Shown here piece after piece: positions 24,701 to 32,809 of a DNA stretch of 34,916 nucleotides (position 1 is its first letter; each line of letters begins with the position of its first letter). Made by a program: the position numbers and the translations under genes. Below the pieces are notes generated by a model that worked only from the letters and a program-made list of their open reading frames with translations, was not told the DNA's origin and searched no databases. The DNA comes from Clostridia bacterium (GTDB lineage: Bacteria; Bacillota; Clostridia; Oscillospirales; Acutalibacteraceae), in contig JAFSYM010000018.1 of assembly GCA_017450005.1 (NCBI GenBank), positions 1 to 34,916 on the forward strand, read 5' to 3'.

Positions 24701-27449
24701 AGCAGTCTCCTCCTCCATCATCGGCGCGGCGGCCTGCAGCAAGACGCCCGGCAGCGCATACTTCACGATTGTCCAGAACGCGGGCGGCAACGTGACCGAC
24801 TGCGGTAACGCAAACGGCCGTGTCAAGGCAGGTATTGCGCCGACCTCGCAGTACTTCCCGGCAGATTGGGCAATCGACAACTACACGCTCAAGGACGAGT
24901 ACAGCCAGTATGAATTCGTGTACTTCACCGTAACCGATTCGAGAAACGGAACACGTATGCAGCCCGCTGAAGAGCAGGATATTGCGTCCTTCCAGTTCAT
25001 CGTGCGCGACGACGCGCCGACAGCGGACGGTACGAGCACCTACGCCCAGATTCTGATGCCCAGCGAATTCACCAGAACGCCGGATCGTACCAACGGTAAG
25101 ATCTATGCAGCGCCTGAAGTGAGCACCGAATATGTGGCGAAGAAGAACTACGACAACACCACCAACGTCGTGCTCAACGGCGACCAGCGTTTCGCTGTCG
25201 TCCAGATGCAGTCCTGCCGCATCAACTTCGTGACGAACAACGGCAGCGCAGTCGATGCCATGGATGCCAAGCGCGGCAGAACCATCACCCTGCCCACGAC
25301 GACCAGACCGAACTACAACTTCCTCGGCTGGACGCTGACCAACAGCGCGAGCGATACCGCATATGTCAACGCTTCCGCATATCTTGTTCCGGAAGCTGAG
25401 ACCGTGACGCTGTACGCCAAGTGGGGCGGCCAGCAGACCAACTACTACGTGCGTCACCACAAGCAGAACCTGACCGCGACAGGCTGGCTCGACAACTACG
25501 AGCAGGAGACGCTTCAGGCAGCATTCGGCTCGACCGTGATGGCCACGCCCAAGACCTATGAAGGCTTCACCTGCAGCAACGCAAGCGAGCAGGTCACAAT
25601 CCAGGGCGACAACAGCAACCCGACCATCATCGATCTGTACTACGTCAGAAAGACGGTCCGCATCACGCTCAATGCCAACGGCGGCGCATTCTCCAACAAC
25701 CAGCAGACCGTGACGCTGAGCGGCTTGTATGAGGCAGACGTGGTCAATCCCTACAGCAATCCCACCAGAACCGGCTATTCGTTCGGCGGCTGGGAGCACA
25801 ACAACGCAGCTTATACGATCGGCCAGTACCCGGCATCCGATCTTGTGCTGCTTGCTAAGTGGACGCCGAACAGCGTGACCGTGCGCTTCTTCCTGAACGG
25901 CTCTTCGACACCGAGCTGGACCAAGAGCGGCAAGTACGGCGATCCCATTACAGCGCCTACTGTGGAGGTTTCGGACGGCCAGGTCTTCACCGGCTGGAAG
26001 AACAGCAGCGGCGTTCCCTTCACTTACACCACGTTCCCGGCAGCCAGCGAGGACTTCTACGGCGAAGTCGTGATCGACGGCTATACTCTGACGCTCTATG
26101 TGGACGGCGTCCAGTACGGCGATCCGATCGGCGTGCGCAACGGAACGCAGGTGACCGAGTCCATGCTTGCCTACACGCCGCAGCCCGGCTACACATTCAC
26201 CGGCTGGCGTACGGCCAACAGCGTCGACGCCGCACTGGCCGTGTTCCCGATGACGCTGCGTGCAAATTCCACGCTCTATGGCTTCACCACGCGCCAGAGC
26301 TACTCCATCCGCACCTACATCTTTGTGGACGGTGAGCTTGAAGACGGCCCGATGATCAACAACCTGTTCTACGGTCAGGCGTTCGATCTGCCCGAGGCAG
26401 ACGACTACACCGACGCCGGCTTCGGCTTCAGAGGCTGGTACACCGACGAAGCGCTGACCAAACCGTATACCAAGCCCGCAACCATGCCCGCACAGAACAT
26501 CGTGCTGTACGGTGAGTACTACGAGCTGGTCGGCACGATCGAATTCAACCTGAACGGCGGCACAGGCACTGCGCCCGCTTCGATCACCGAGGCGTTCAAT
26601 ACCGAGGTTACGCTGCCCGGCGGCAACGGCTTCTCCAAGCCGCTGTACAAGTTCGGCGGCTGGGCGCTGAGCCCGACTTCGACGACGGCGATCACGTCCT
26701 ACATGATCGACAGCGCCGGAACAGTTACCCTGTACGCAATCTGGACGGTCAACTATCAGACCATCAGCTTTGATCTCAACGGCGCCGATTCCGGCACCAG
26801 ACCCGAATCCAGACAGGTTGAGGTCGGCACGACGATCCCCGCGGCAGATCTGCCCGCAGGCACTGACTTCGTCCGCGAAGGCTTCATCTTCGCCGGCTGG
26901 GGCGACAAGAAAGCCTCGACAACGCCTCTGGATGCATACGCAGTCGCGGCCACCGGCAGCAAGACGCTGTACGCTGTCTGGGCGCCTGCAGTTGTGGAAC
27001 TGATTGCGCGCGAAGGCTCCACCACCGTGATCGACAACGAGAGAGGCTTCATCTACGGCCTTGACTTCGGTGTGGACGAGAATGCTCTGCGCAACGCCTA
27101 TCTGGATGTGATCGGCAACGGCACGCTGGAGTTTGAATACGACGGCGCAATCGGCACCGGTGCGGTTGTCAAGCTCAGAAACAACTACTCCAACGAGATC
27201 GACGCGACCTACACAATCGTCATCTTCGGCGACGTCAACGGCGACGGCATGCTGACCACTACCGACATCACGGCGATCCGCAATATCAACGCAAGAATAT
27301 CTGAGTTTACTGCGGATTCCGCCAACTACTTTGCGGCGGACGTCACACACGACGGCATGGTGAATCCCACTGACGTGACGGAAGTGCGCAGCGTAAACGC
27401 GCGTCTGAGTCAGAAGACGATTGATCAGGTCGGTACAGACGAAGGCTAA
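21756..27449 (+). CDS. Giant secreted InlB-repeat protein with cohesin-like region and dockerin
   Basis: The 1897-residue protein opens with a signal peptide (VKRTLSALLAIVMVFTTMTV, ending near GSA). Residues 35-360 are beta-rich and unassigned. Residues 367-442 form an FIVAR-like three-helix segment (ALKTALDTATAANYQ). Residues about 543-928 hold five InlB/Listeria-Bacteroides repeats, with FTGWY and LYAKW-type ends. Residues 928-1115 resemble a cohesin or CBM-like beta-sandwich (GDVITATVSMQANHIVSTHA). Residues 1148-1745 hold about seven more such repeats, one of them MucBP-like. A type I dockerin ends the protein, with calcium loops GDVNGDGMLTTTD and ADVTHDGMVNPTD. It is probably a surface-complex protein held through the dockerin. 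GGAGGG 8 nt upstream supports the start. Confidence 0.88.
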   Translation: MSNVKRTLSALLAIVMVFTTMTVAFTVIGSAAPTVPRNAAAVLNPNVSITVPQYLETYGTDYYQRGSNVKSGESVFVQITAPNGAEVKDVALACSDAGISLGQRIKQGQDGYSWAINGGTLKTAPSADGSSVVKWTFTYQVNGTAYTAEAWSSLKLLYNDPGFAVHLQHNNIAAEHKTQNYHVEWVSPLYGDAATETAEYFSQCYINEGSGKDFASTAREASSYLWEHDYGSGGSKEDTSPIYAKGQIYVDVGQNSDLSGAGMQIVGRPHGNYDNDGNHYQYYRGTTIESQTVNGASSNNFAVTQTGKTELSGEQMIADTFSGTLPAAGGSAVLNTQTFWEGNVKDHWYSATSHHYSYTKYTLRIATYDKNALKTALDTATAANYQASQFLNAAPSGSGYSAFRTWDQYHAALQQAWYIYGREDVSNAQVVAATDALNAALPKYNSGTGAWQSGMMYGPADYSRIDSIKATIPDVLDPDFYAAYSDGTYGKYYQYSYASALIDALNDIDYDRPLDARYQGVVDQMRANLAAAITNVEGKTKMVSVEFVANQTDVRNLPSAASTTLTGTVQKPATDPSKSYYRFTGWYFDEACTVPVTSWPLGINYTSPYFKADLNNKNDNAGVAYSLYAGWQLTGKTLSFDTQGGSTIATVTGENGAAYGGPSEVPTKPGWKFVGGYLDATTQNPVDWSTFTFGSVSIVYAKWEKDTFVVTFNAMGGAFANGDSMYTFTGLYGDPVTEPTPPTRSGNGFVGWFYDSATTQPVDFNSFTVPSSNMTIYAKWNASIRNVTLQANNGTAPVVMTYSIGAQVTAPATPSKAGFTFKQWCYNAALTQVVTFPFNMGADNLTLYAQYTPLKFNVYFSAGEGQMADSFVASDYYELDCGSVLVAPEEPTRPGYVFTGWTWEGAPYELTVVPAQNITLVASWEVEPNMVKFKLRTDAPAAISQGDVITATVSMQANHIVSTHAFVVYYDSRYFTPAINGQAVSSSIIGAAACSKTPGSAYFTIVQNAGGNVTDCGNANGRVKAGIAPTSQYFPADWAIDNYTLKDEYSQYEFVYFTVTDSRNGTRMQPAEEQDIASFQFIVRDDAPTADGTSTYAQILMPSEFTRTPDRTNGKIYAAPEVSTEYVAKKNYDNTTNVVLNGDQRFAVVQMQSCRINFVTNNGSAVDAMDAKRGRTITLPTTTRPNYNFLGWTLTNSASDTAYVNASAYLVPEAETVTLYAKWGGQQTNYYVRHHKQNLTATGWLDNYEQETLQAAFGSTVMATPKTYEGFTCSNASEQVTIQGDNSNPTIIDLYYVRKTVRITLNANGGAFSNNQQTVTLSGLYEADVVNPYSNPTRTGYSFGGWEHNNAAYTIGQYPASDLVLLAKWTPNSVTVRFFLNGSSTPSWTKSGKYGDPITAPTVEVSDGQVFTGWKNSSGVPFTYTTFPAASEDFYGEVVIDGYTLTLYVDGVQYGDPIGVRNGTQVTESMLAYTPQPGYTFTGWRTANSVDAALAVFPMTLRANSTLYGFTTRQSYSIRTYIFVDGELEDGPMINNLFYGQAFDLPEADDYTDAGFGFRGWYTDEALTKPYTKPATMPAQNIVLYGEYYELVGTIEFNLNGGTGTAPASITEAFNTEVTLPGGNGFSKPLYKFGGWALSPTSTTAITSYMIDSAGTVTLYAIWTVNYQTISFDLNGADSGTRPESRQVEVGTTIPAADLPAGTDFVREGFIFAGWGDKKASTTPLDAYAVAATGSKTLYAVWAPAVVELIAREGSTTVIDNERGFIYGLDFGVDENALRNAYLDVIGNGTLEFEYDGAIGTGAVVKLRNNYSNEIDATYTIVIFGDVNGDGMLTTTDITAIRNINARISEFTADSANYFAADVTHDGMVNPTDVTEVRSVNARLSQKTIDQVGTDEG

Positions 27450-27464
27450 ACCAAACATAACCAA

Positions 27465-27500
27465 GGCGGCGAGGCACAAAACCTCGCCGCCGATTTTTTT
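27465..27500 (+). terminator. Terminator of the dockerin protein gene
   Basis: GGCGGCGAGG (27465-27474) pairs with CCTCGCCGCC (27482-27491), followed by GATTTTTTT. Confidence 0.92.
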
Positions 27501-27532
27501 GAAATGATGTCCAATTTTTTTGAAAAAAATGC

Positions 27533-27561
27533 TTGACAAACGATTTCGGACGTGCTATAAT
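27533..27561 (+). promoter_or_regulatory. Consensus promoter of the 5S rRNA gene
   Basis: TTGACA (27533-27538), a 17-bp spacer and TATAAT (27556-27561) match the consensus in both boxes. Confidence 0.92.
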
Positions 27562-27571
27562 TCGATCTGTT

Positions 27572-27597
27572 CTTAGAAATGTTGTCGCATTTCTAAG
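27572..27597 (+). other. Perfect 10-bp hairpin immediately 5' of 5S rRNA
   Basis: CTTAGAAATG (27572-27581) and CATTTCTAAG (27588-27597) pair exactly around a 6-nt loop and end at the first bases of the 5S rRNA. It is likely an RNase processing signal for the precursor. Confidence 0.6.
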
Positions 27598-27712
27598 TCG
27601 GTGTATATGACGATGAGGGTCCACCCGTTCCCATCCCGAACACGGTAGTTAAGCTCATTCGTGCCGACAATACTTGGCGGGAAGCTGCCCGGGAAGATAG
27701 GTCTACGCCGAC
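27597..27712 (+). rRNA. 5S ribosomal RNA
   Basis: The terminal helix pairs GTCGGTGT at the 5' end with ACGCCGAC at the 3' end. The diagnostic CCCGTTCCCATCCCGAACACGG and AGTTAAGCTC segments are present, as is TTGGCGGGAAGC-type loop E/helix IV sequence. The gene stands alone, with a promoter and terminator of its own; no 16S, 23S or tRNA gene adjoins it. Confidence 0.95.
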
Positions 27713-27718
27713 ACAGCG

Positions 27719-27749
27719 ACCGGTTGCCCAATAGGGCGGCCGGTTTTTT
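27719..27749 (+). terminator. Terminator of the 5S rRNA gene
   Basis: ACCGG and CCGGT form the outer stem and GCCC/GGGC the inner stem, followed by TTTTTTC. Confidence 0.85.
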
Positions 27750-27773
27750 CATGCATAAAAACCGTTGCTCACG

Positions 27774-27815
27774 AAAAACAGCCTCCGAAGCCGTACTTAA
27801 CGCTTCGGAGGCTGT
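27774..27815 (-). terminator. Terminator of the truB-rubrerythrin operon
   Basis: A 13-bp exact inverted repeat, ACAGCCTCCGAAG (27778-27790) and CTTCGGAGGCTGT (27803-27815), is followed on the minus strand by TTTT. It lies 11 bp past the rubrerythrin stop. Confidence 0.9.
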
Positions 27816-27825
27816 CTTTGTCGCC

Positions 27826-28365
27826 TTAATAATTCTCTGCCTTGATCTGGAAATAGCTCTGCGGATGATCGCACACCGGACACACGTCCGGCGCTTTCGG
27901 CCCGATCACGATGTGACCGCAGTTGCCGCACTGCCAGATGCAGTCGCCGTCGCGCGAGAAGACCAGTCCGCCTTCGATATTGGCGATCAGCTTGCGGTAG
28001 CGTTCCTCGTGTTCTTTCTCGATTTTGCCGACTTCCTCAAAGAGAAACGCGATCTGGTCAAAGCCTTCCGCGCGCGCTTCCTCGGCAAACCGTGCATACA
28101 TATCCGTCCATTCGTAGTTTTCGCCGTTTGCGGCGTCCGCAAGATTTTCAAGTGTGCCGGGGACGCTGCCGCCGTGCAGGAGCTTGAACCAGATTTTTGC
28201 ATGCTCCTTTTCGTTGGCTGCGGTTTCCTCAAAGATGGAGGCGATCTGTACATAACCGTCCTTTTTGGCTTTGGATGCGTAATAGGTGTACTTGTTGCGG
28301 GCCTGGGATTCTCCGGCGAACGCGGCCATCAGGTTCGCTTCGGTTCTGCTGCCTTTCAGTTCCAT
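27826..28365 (-). CDS. rbr: Rubrerythrin
   Basis: The 179-residue protein is a peroxide reductase of anaerobes. The N-terminal ferritin-like four-helix bundle carries the diiron ligands, seen in [40 protein letters not shown] and [13 protein letters not shown]. The C-terminal rubredoxin-like domain has CGNCGH and CPVCDHP, which bind one iron through four Cys. Its length is normal for the family. AAGGAGG stands upstream of the ATG. It is the last gene of the operon, 12 nt after the alcohol dehydrogenase gene. It gives protection against oxidative stress in the cytosol. Confidence 0.96.
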   Translation of the reverse strand: MELKGSRTEANLMAAFAGESQARNKYTYYASKAKKDGYVQIASIFEETAANEKEHAKIWFKLLHGGSVPGTLENLADAANGENYEWTDMYARFAEEARAEGFDQIAFLFEEVGKIEKEHEERYRKLIANIEGGLVFSRDGDCIWQCGNCGHIVIGPKAPDVCPVCDHPQSYFQIKAENY

Positions 28366-28377
28366 GTTTCATCCTCC

Positions 28378-29469
28378 TTAAGATGCAAATAAATCTGTCA
28401 TTATCTGTACCGCATCGTCCGGCGTAAAAGTGCCGGGCGTGCGGGAAAGACCTTTGTTGTGCACATACCTCGGTCGGAGCGCTTCGATCTGCGATGCCGT
28501 CAGACGGACGGGGCAGTCCGGTGTTGCGCGCTGCAAAAGAGCGATCCATGCCGGGATTGAACACTGCGTCTGCGCGGCAAACGCTTCGACGCTTTGCGGA
28601 TCGTGCGCTGCGCAGTGGCGCAGAAAAGCGGGCAGAAATACGCTGCATGCCGTGCCGTGCGGAATGTGGTGCGTTTCGGTCAGATAATAGCCCATCGCGT
28701 GCGGAAAAGCCGTACCGGTGACGCTGATGGCATAGCCGCCGTAAATGGATGCGAGATACAATGATTCACGCTGCGCCGCGTCGACCGAATCCAGCTTGCC
28801 CAAAAGCTGCGCGAGCATCTGTGCGCCGCGTGCGGCGAACAAGTGCGAGATGGGCGTGGCTGTCACCGCAAAGAAACTTTCGATGCAGTGTGCAGCCGCA
28901 TCCACCGCGCACGACGACAGGAACGGCTGCGGCACACAGGCGATGTAGCGCGCGTCGCCCAGCGAGAGCGCGGGGTAGAGCCGGTCGTCACGGATGCTGC
29001 GTTTGCGGCCGTCCGAATCGGTCAGCACGGAAACGGGCGTGACCTCGCTGCCGGTGCCTGCCGTCGTACCGATGCAGACGATCGGCAGCGGCGCGCGCGT
29101 CCACATGTAGTCATACAGCATGGATTCGTCGATCTGCGGATTGGCGGCAAAGACAGCCGCGGCTTTTGCGGCGTCCAGCACGGAGCCGCCGCCGACGCCG
29201 ACGATGAACGACGCGTGCATTTGTGCGGCTACGAGACCCGCTTCCAGACACATACTCACGGTCGGATTCTGGCGGACGCGGTCGTATACGAAAAAGTCGA
29301 TCTGCTGCTTTCGCAGCACTTCGCGCAGATCATCCAGCGCGCCGCAAGCCTTTGCGGAATGTGCGCCGGTCAGGATCAGACACCGCTTGCCGAGTTCGGC
29401 AAAAGATGCGGCGGATTGACGGACAATATTCTCGCCGATGCGCAGATCGGTCGGTACAAAGAAACGCAT
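28378..29469 (-). CDS. Iron-containing alcohol dehydrogenase
   Basis: The 363-residue protein belongs to the Fe-ADH (type III) family. The NAD(P)-binding loop GVGGGSVLD is at 91-99, and TTAGTGSEVTPVSV lies near 135-148. The metal ligands are readable: Asp190 and His194 in VDAAAHCIESF, His257 in FPHAMG and His271 in HHIPHG, with the 14-residue spacing seen in FucO. Substrate specificity cannot be told; members include alcohol, butanol, lactaldehyde and propanediol dehydrogenases. The start is 2 nt after the nucleotidyltransferase-fold gene stop, so they are coupled. Confidence 0.92.
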   Translation of the reverse strand: MRFFVPTDLRIGENIVRQSAASFAELGKRCLILTGAHSAKACGALDDLREVLRKQQIDFFVYDRVRQNPTVSMCLEAGLVAAQMHASFIVGVGGGSVLDAAKAAAVFAANPQIDESMLYDYMWTRAPLPIVCIGTTAGTGSEVTPVSVLTDSDGRKRSIRDDRLYPALSLGDARYIACVPQPFLSSCAVDAAAHCIESFFAVTATPISHLFAARGAQMLAQLLGKLDSVDAAQRESLYLASIYGGYAISVTGTAFPHAMGYYLTETHHIPHGTACSVFLPAFLRHCAAHDPQSVEAFAAQTQCSIPAWIALLQRATPDCPVRLTASQIEALRPRYVHNKGLSRTPGTFTPDDAVQIMTDLFAS

Positions 29470-29471
29470 GC

Positions 29472-30626
29472 CTATTCCTCTCCGTTCTCTTCACGCTCGA
29501 TCTGCTGCGCGACCTTGTCGGCGCGGGAGATCATTTCCTTTGCACGGTCGCGTCCCGTAAACAGGCGCTGCGCCGCGCGTATGATCCAGAACACAGGCAG
29601 CAGGAACGGCGCTTTGCGCAGCACGGGGTACACGTCCTGCATCACGGCCAATGCCGGAAACAGCAGCGAGAGCAGATAACGCCGCTTTTTGACCTGCACC
29701 GTTTTGCCGTGCATCTGCTCCACGGCATTGTGCACGTAATTGTCTGCCTGGCGCTCGCCTGTGCCGAATACGGCGCTGCAAACGATCTTTTGCGCAAACG
29801 CGTTCAGAACACTGTCGGACGCATCGCCCCGGAACCAGACGCCGCACAGTGCGCGCGCTTTGCGCTCAAATTCCAGATAGCCGCTGCGTTCAAGCTGTCC
29901 GTCCACGTATGCGCGGTCAAGCGTATCGCCGTGCGCACGCAGAAACACTTCCGTATCGCAGATGTAGCGCACGCCGGTACCGCCGCCGTGGAAATGCTTG
30001 AAAAAGTGCGCAATCATGTAGATATAATAATCCTCGTCCGTCATGGAGAACGTGTGCGAGCAGTTTTCCTGCGGCACGACGCGTTCCCATGTGCGGTCGA
30101 AATGATCGGTCTTGTCCCGCATGATCCGCTTGTGCATTTCGATATTCATGATCGGTTTTTTGAAGTAGACCTCGGGATTGCCGCCGAGCTCCTGCGGCAC
30201 ATAGTCGAGCGCTTCGAGCACACGCTGCACGTCGGCAGACTGCTCAGGCTTGAACAGGATGTCGAGATCGCACATATACCGCATGGCGGGATTGGGATAC
30301 AGATCCTGCATCACCCAGCCTTTGAGCGGCACACAGTCGATTCCGTTGACCTCGAAGGCGTTCAGAATCTTGACGCCCTCGTTTCGGCGCAGAATCTGCG
30401 CGGAGATCTCTTTCTTATAGGTGTGCACAAACCGATCCATGACCGGCTGCGGCACACCCTGCGTGTCCGACAGTGCGGCGCAGGCCATGGCCTCCACTTT
30501 ATGTGCGACGGCAAGCGCGTACAGGTGTTCCCAGTCGACATTTTCCGGCAATGTCGGCGCAGGCCCGCCGAGTGCCGTGCGCAGAAGTTCGATCAGCAAT
30601 GCGATTTCTTTCTCTTTGTATTCCAT
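29472..30626 (-). CDS. Nucleotidyltransferase-fold protein (NTP_transf_5-like)
   Basis: The 384-residue protein matches the uncharacterised nucleotidyltransferase family PF14907 by its signature. GIDCVPLKGWVMQDLYP is followed by MRYMCDLDILF with Asp120 and Asp122 as the likely metal-binding pair, then an aromatic/helical C-terminal part with HFFKHFHGGGTGVRYICD near 185. Family members occur in surface polysaccharide and peptide-modification loci, but no substrate is established here. It is 14 nt after the mechanosensitive channel gene in the operon. Confidence 0.85.
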   Translation of the reverse strand: MEYKEKEIALLIELLRTALGGPAPTLPENVDWEHLYALAVAHKVEAMACAALSDTQGVPQPVMDRFVHTYKKEISAQILRRNEGVKILNAFEVNGIDCVPLKGWVMQDLYPNPAMRYMCDLDILFKPEQSADVQRVLEALDYVPQELGGNPEVYFKKPIMNIEMHKRIMRDKTDHFDRTWERVVPQENCSHTFSMTDEDYYIYMIAHFFKHFHGGGTGVRYICDTEVFLRAHGDTLDRAYVDGQLERSGYLEFERKARALCGVWFRGDASDSVLNAFAQKIVCSAVFGTGERQADNYVHNAVEQMHGKTVQVKKRRYLLSLLFPALAVMQDVYPVLRKAPFLLPVFWIIRAAQRLFTGRDRAKEMISRADKVAQQIEREENGEE

Positions 30627-30640
30627 ATAGCAGCTTCCTC

Positions 30641-31516
30641 CTACGGGCGCATATGTACGTCCATTTGCGGATAGGGGATCGAAATTCCGTTTTCGTCAAA
30701 CGCACGTTTGACCGCCTCGTTCAGGCGGAAGTATACGTCCCAATACTTTTCTGTCTTGCAGTACACGCGGCAGCAGAATTCGAGCGCACTGTCTGCCTGC
30801 GACGAGAGCACCACCGTCGGCGCCGGTTCACCCCGCACGTCCGGATCATTCTGCGCCTGCTGCATAATCACGTCGCGCACCTTGTCCAGATCGCTGTCAT
30901 AGCTGACGGAGAACGTCAGATCGACGCGCCGGGTATGCATGGCGGAATTGTTGATGAGCGCGTCGTTGGAAACCATGCTGTTGGGGATCATAATCTGACG
31001 GTTGTCGAGCGTGATGATCTTGGTATAGAAGATGCTGATGCTCTTGACGGTGCCTTCATACTGGCTGAAGCAGATATAGTCGCCCACAGAAAAGGGCTTA
31101 AACACCATGATGACGAATCCGCCCGCGATGTTGCTGAGTCCCCCCTGCAAGGCAAGACCGATCGTCAGTCCAGCAGACGTCACGAGCGCGATCATGGAGG
31201 ACATCGGCACGCCCATCAGCGCAGCCGCAGAAACGATGACCAGCGCCTTGAGCGAGATGGAGATGACGCTCTTGAGGAACGAGCGCACGGTGGGATCGAG
31301 GCGTTCATAGAGCTTGGATTTTTTGAAGAAGCGGACGACCCAGTTGACGACTTTGTAGCCCACGATCAGCAGCAGGACGGCCAGTATCAGCCGTATACCG
31401 TACGTTGTGGCAAAATCGTACAGCTTGTCTTTCAACTGATCGAGAAAACCCGGCACATCTTCGAGCGATACGGCCGGCGGATCTTTCCATTGCAGCAAGG
31501 TCGTGCTTTCTTCCAT
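30641..31516 (-). CDS. Small-conductance mechanosensitive channel (MscS family)
   Basis: The 291-residue protein has three membrane helices, near residues 37-58, 85-105 and 108-140. The pore-lining helix contains the Gly/Ala-rich GLTIGLALQGGLSNIAGGFVI, which is the family signature. KPFSVGDYICFSQYEGTVKSISIFYTKI starts the cytosolic beta domain, and RQIMIPNSMVSNDALIN follows. A C-terminal alpha-beta domain ends at IPYPQMDVHM. It releases solutes on hypo-osmotic shock. The stop of the DUF5131 gene is 5 nt upstream. Confidence 0.94.
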   Translation of the reverse strand: MEESTTLLQWKDPPAVSLEDVPGFLDQLKDKLYDFATTYGIRLILAVLLLIVGYKVVNWVVRFFKKSKLYERLDPTVRSFLKSVISISLKALVIVSAAALMGVPMSSMIALVTSAGLTIGLALQGGLSNIAGGFVIMVFKPFSVGDYICFSQYEGTVKSISIFYTKIITLDNRQIMIPNSMVSNDALINNSAMHTRRVDLTFSVSYDSDLDKVRDVIMQQAQNDPDVRGEPAPTVVLSSQADSALEFCCRVYCKTEKYWDVYFRLNEAVKRAFDENGISIPYPQMDVHMRP

Positions 31517-31521
31517 AATCT

Positions 31522-32289
31522 TTATCCTTTCCCGGAATCTGTCCGGCTATGCGCGGTCTGCGCGGACAGATCTGAATCAAAATAGAGTTTGCGCGCTTTT
31601 GCTGCCTGCGCAAGCTGCCGTGCGCGCGGGATGCGGTAGAGTCTGCCGTCCTTTTCAAAACGCGCGCCGGTCTGCTTGAAGTAGAACGGCACGCCTGCCT
31701 GTACGCACTGGCGGTGCAGATCGAGCACCCATTCCCAGCGGCAAATGCGCGCGTCGTCGCCGCTTTCGCCGCCGGCGATCACCAGCGATATGCCGTCAAG
31801 GTAAGGCGACAGGTCGATTTTTTCCAGCAGCGGTTCGCAGCAGATCTGCCGCCTTGCGGCGGGAATCTGCCGAAAGACCGGCATGCGGATGCGGCATTGC
31901 TTTTCGCTTTCAACGGTACAGGTCAGCGTCACGTTGGCGTAGCCCTCGCCCCAGTCCGGCGGGGCGCATTGCGCAAAGCGGACAATCCGCTTGGTGATGA
32001 TGACAAACTGCAAGTCCGGCCGCGCGCGGATCATTTCCCATGCCGGGGGACGGAAATCGTCTGCCTGCGGCAGAAAAAAGTCTGACGTCATGCACGCCCA
32101 GACGCGTTCGCCCGGCGGGATGACGAAAGAGCCGTCGCGCCTTTTACGCACGGGCAGATCGAAGTTTTTTGTCCGGCAGACTGCGGATGCGTCGCGCCCG
32201 ACCGATGCGTCGCGGCGGTACACATAGCAGTGCGCGCAGCCCTCGGAATACTTCGTGCAGCCGTGCCAGGGATTCCATACCGTACTCAT
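31522..32289 (-). CDS. DUF5131 (Gp37/Gp68-like) family protein
   Basis: The 255-residue protein begins MSTVWNPWHGCTKYSEGCAH, with the WNPWxGC and Cys-x6-Cys-x2-Cys pattern of the DUF5131 family (PF07505), which is related to radical SAM enzymes; these Cys could hold an Fe-S cluster. ITKRIVRF, SVE-like VTCTVESE, CCEPLLE, VIAGGESG and PFYFKQTG are further family segments. The function is unknown; members occur in phages and bacteria. The ATG at 32289 overlaps the signal peptidase stop as ATGA. The long upstream in-frame extension is inside that gene and is rejected. Confidence 0.85.
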   Translation of the reverse strand: MSTVWNPWHGCTKYSEGCAHCYVYRRDASVGRDASAVCRTKNFDLPVRKRRDGSFVIPPGERVWACMTSDFFLPQADDFRPPAWEMIRARPDLQFVIITKRIVRFAQCAPPDWGEGYANVTLTCTVESEKQCRIRMPVFRQIPAARRQICCEPLLEKIDLSPYLDGISLVIAGGESGDDARICRWEWVLDLHRQCVQAGVPFYFKQTGARFEKDGRLYRIPRARQLAQAAKARKLYFDSDLSAQTAHSRTDSGKG

Positions 32290-32804
32290 AGCGGCCTGGC
32301 AGGCGCCGGCAGCAGCCGTATGACGACAGGCCCGATCAGATCGCTCTGCGGCACGCAGCCGATCTCGCTGTAGCGGCTGTCCACGGAATTGACGCGGTTG
32401 TCGCCGAGCAGAAATACGCACCCTTGCGGTACCGTCAGCGGGAACGTCACGTCGCCGCCGGCAATCGTTTTGTCCGCAAGATACGGTTCCTCAAGCGCTG
32501 TGCCGTTTATGAAAACCGTGCCGGTATCGTAGTCGATGTCAACCGTCTCGCCGCCGAACGCAATCACGCGTTTGATCAGCCGCGCATGGTGCGCGTTGTC
32601 TGTGTTGGTCAGGACGATTTCACCGCGATCCACGTGCGCCGGACGGCACGCAGCAATCCAGTCGCCGTTTTCCAGCGTGGGCATCATAGACTCGCCGTCC
32701 ACATAAATCAGACGAAAAACCATGTTGAACAGGATGCACACGGCCGCAAAGATCAGCGCGATCTTCAGCAGCGTCCTGAAAGCCCGTCGGATATGTTTAC
32801 GCAT
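32286..32804 (-). CDS. lepB: Signal peptidase I
   Basis: The 172-residue protein has one N-terminal membrane helix (residues 11-32). The catalytic Ser39 lies in GESMMPTL and the general base Lys78 in ARLIKRV. VDIDYDTGTVFINGTALEEPYL is box D-like, and GDNRVNSVDSRYSEIG is box E. It removes signal peptides from exported proteins on the outer membrane face and would process the large secreted proteins of this window. It is short, as in Gram-positive SipS types. It starts 5 nt after the truB stop. Confidence 0.95.
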   Translation of the reverse strand: MRKHIRRAFRTLLKIALIFAAVCILFNMVFRLIYVDGESMMPTLENGDWIAACRPAHVDRGEIVLTNTDNAHHARLIKRVIAFGGETVDIDYDTGTVFINGTALEEPYLADKTIAGGDVTFPLTVPQGCVFLLGDNRVNSVDSRYSEIGCVPQSDLIGPVVIRLLPAPARPL

Positions 32805-32809
32805 TTTTG

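Noticed and set aside
23820..27539. A 1239-codon open frame on the minus strand opposite the giant surface protein
   Set aside because: It has no ribosome binding site, no signal peptide and no recognisable domain, and it mirrors the codon bias of the plus-strand gene, which has clear domains and a terminator.
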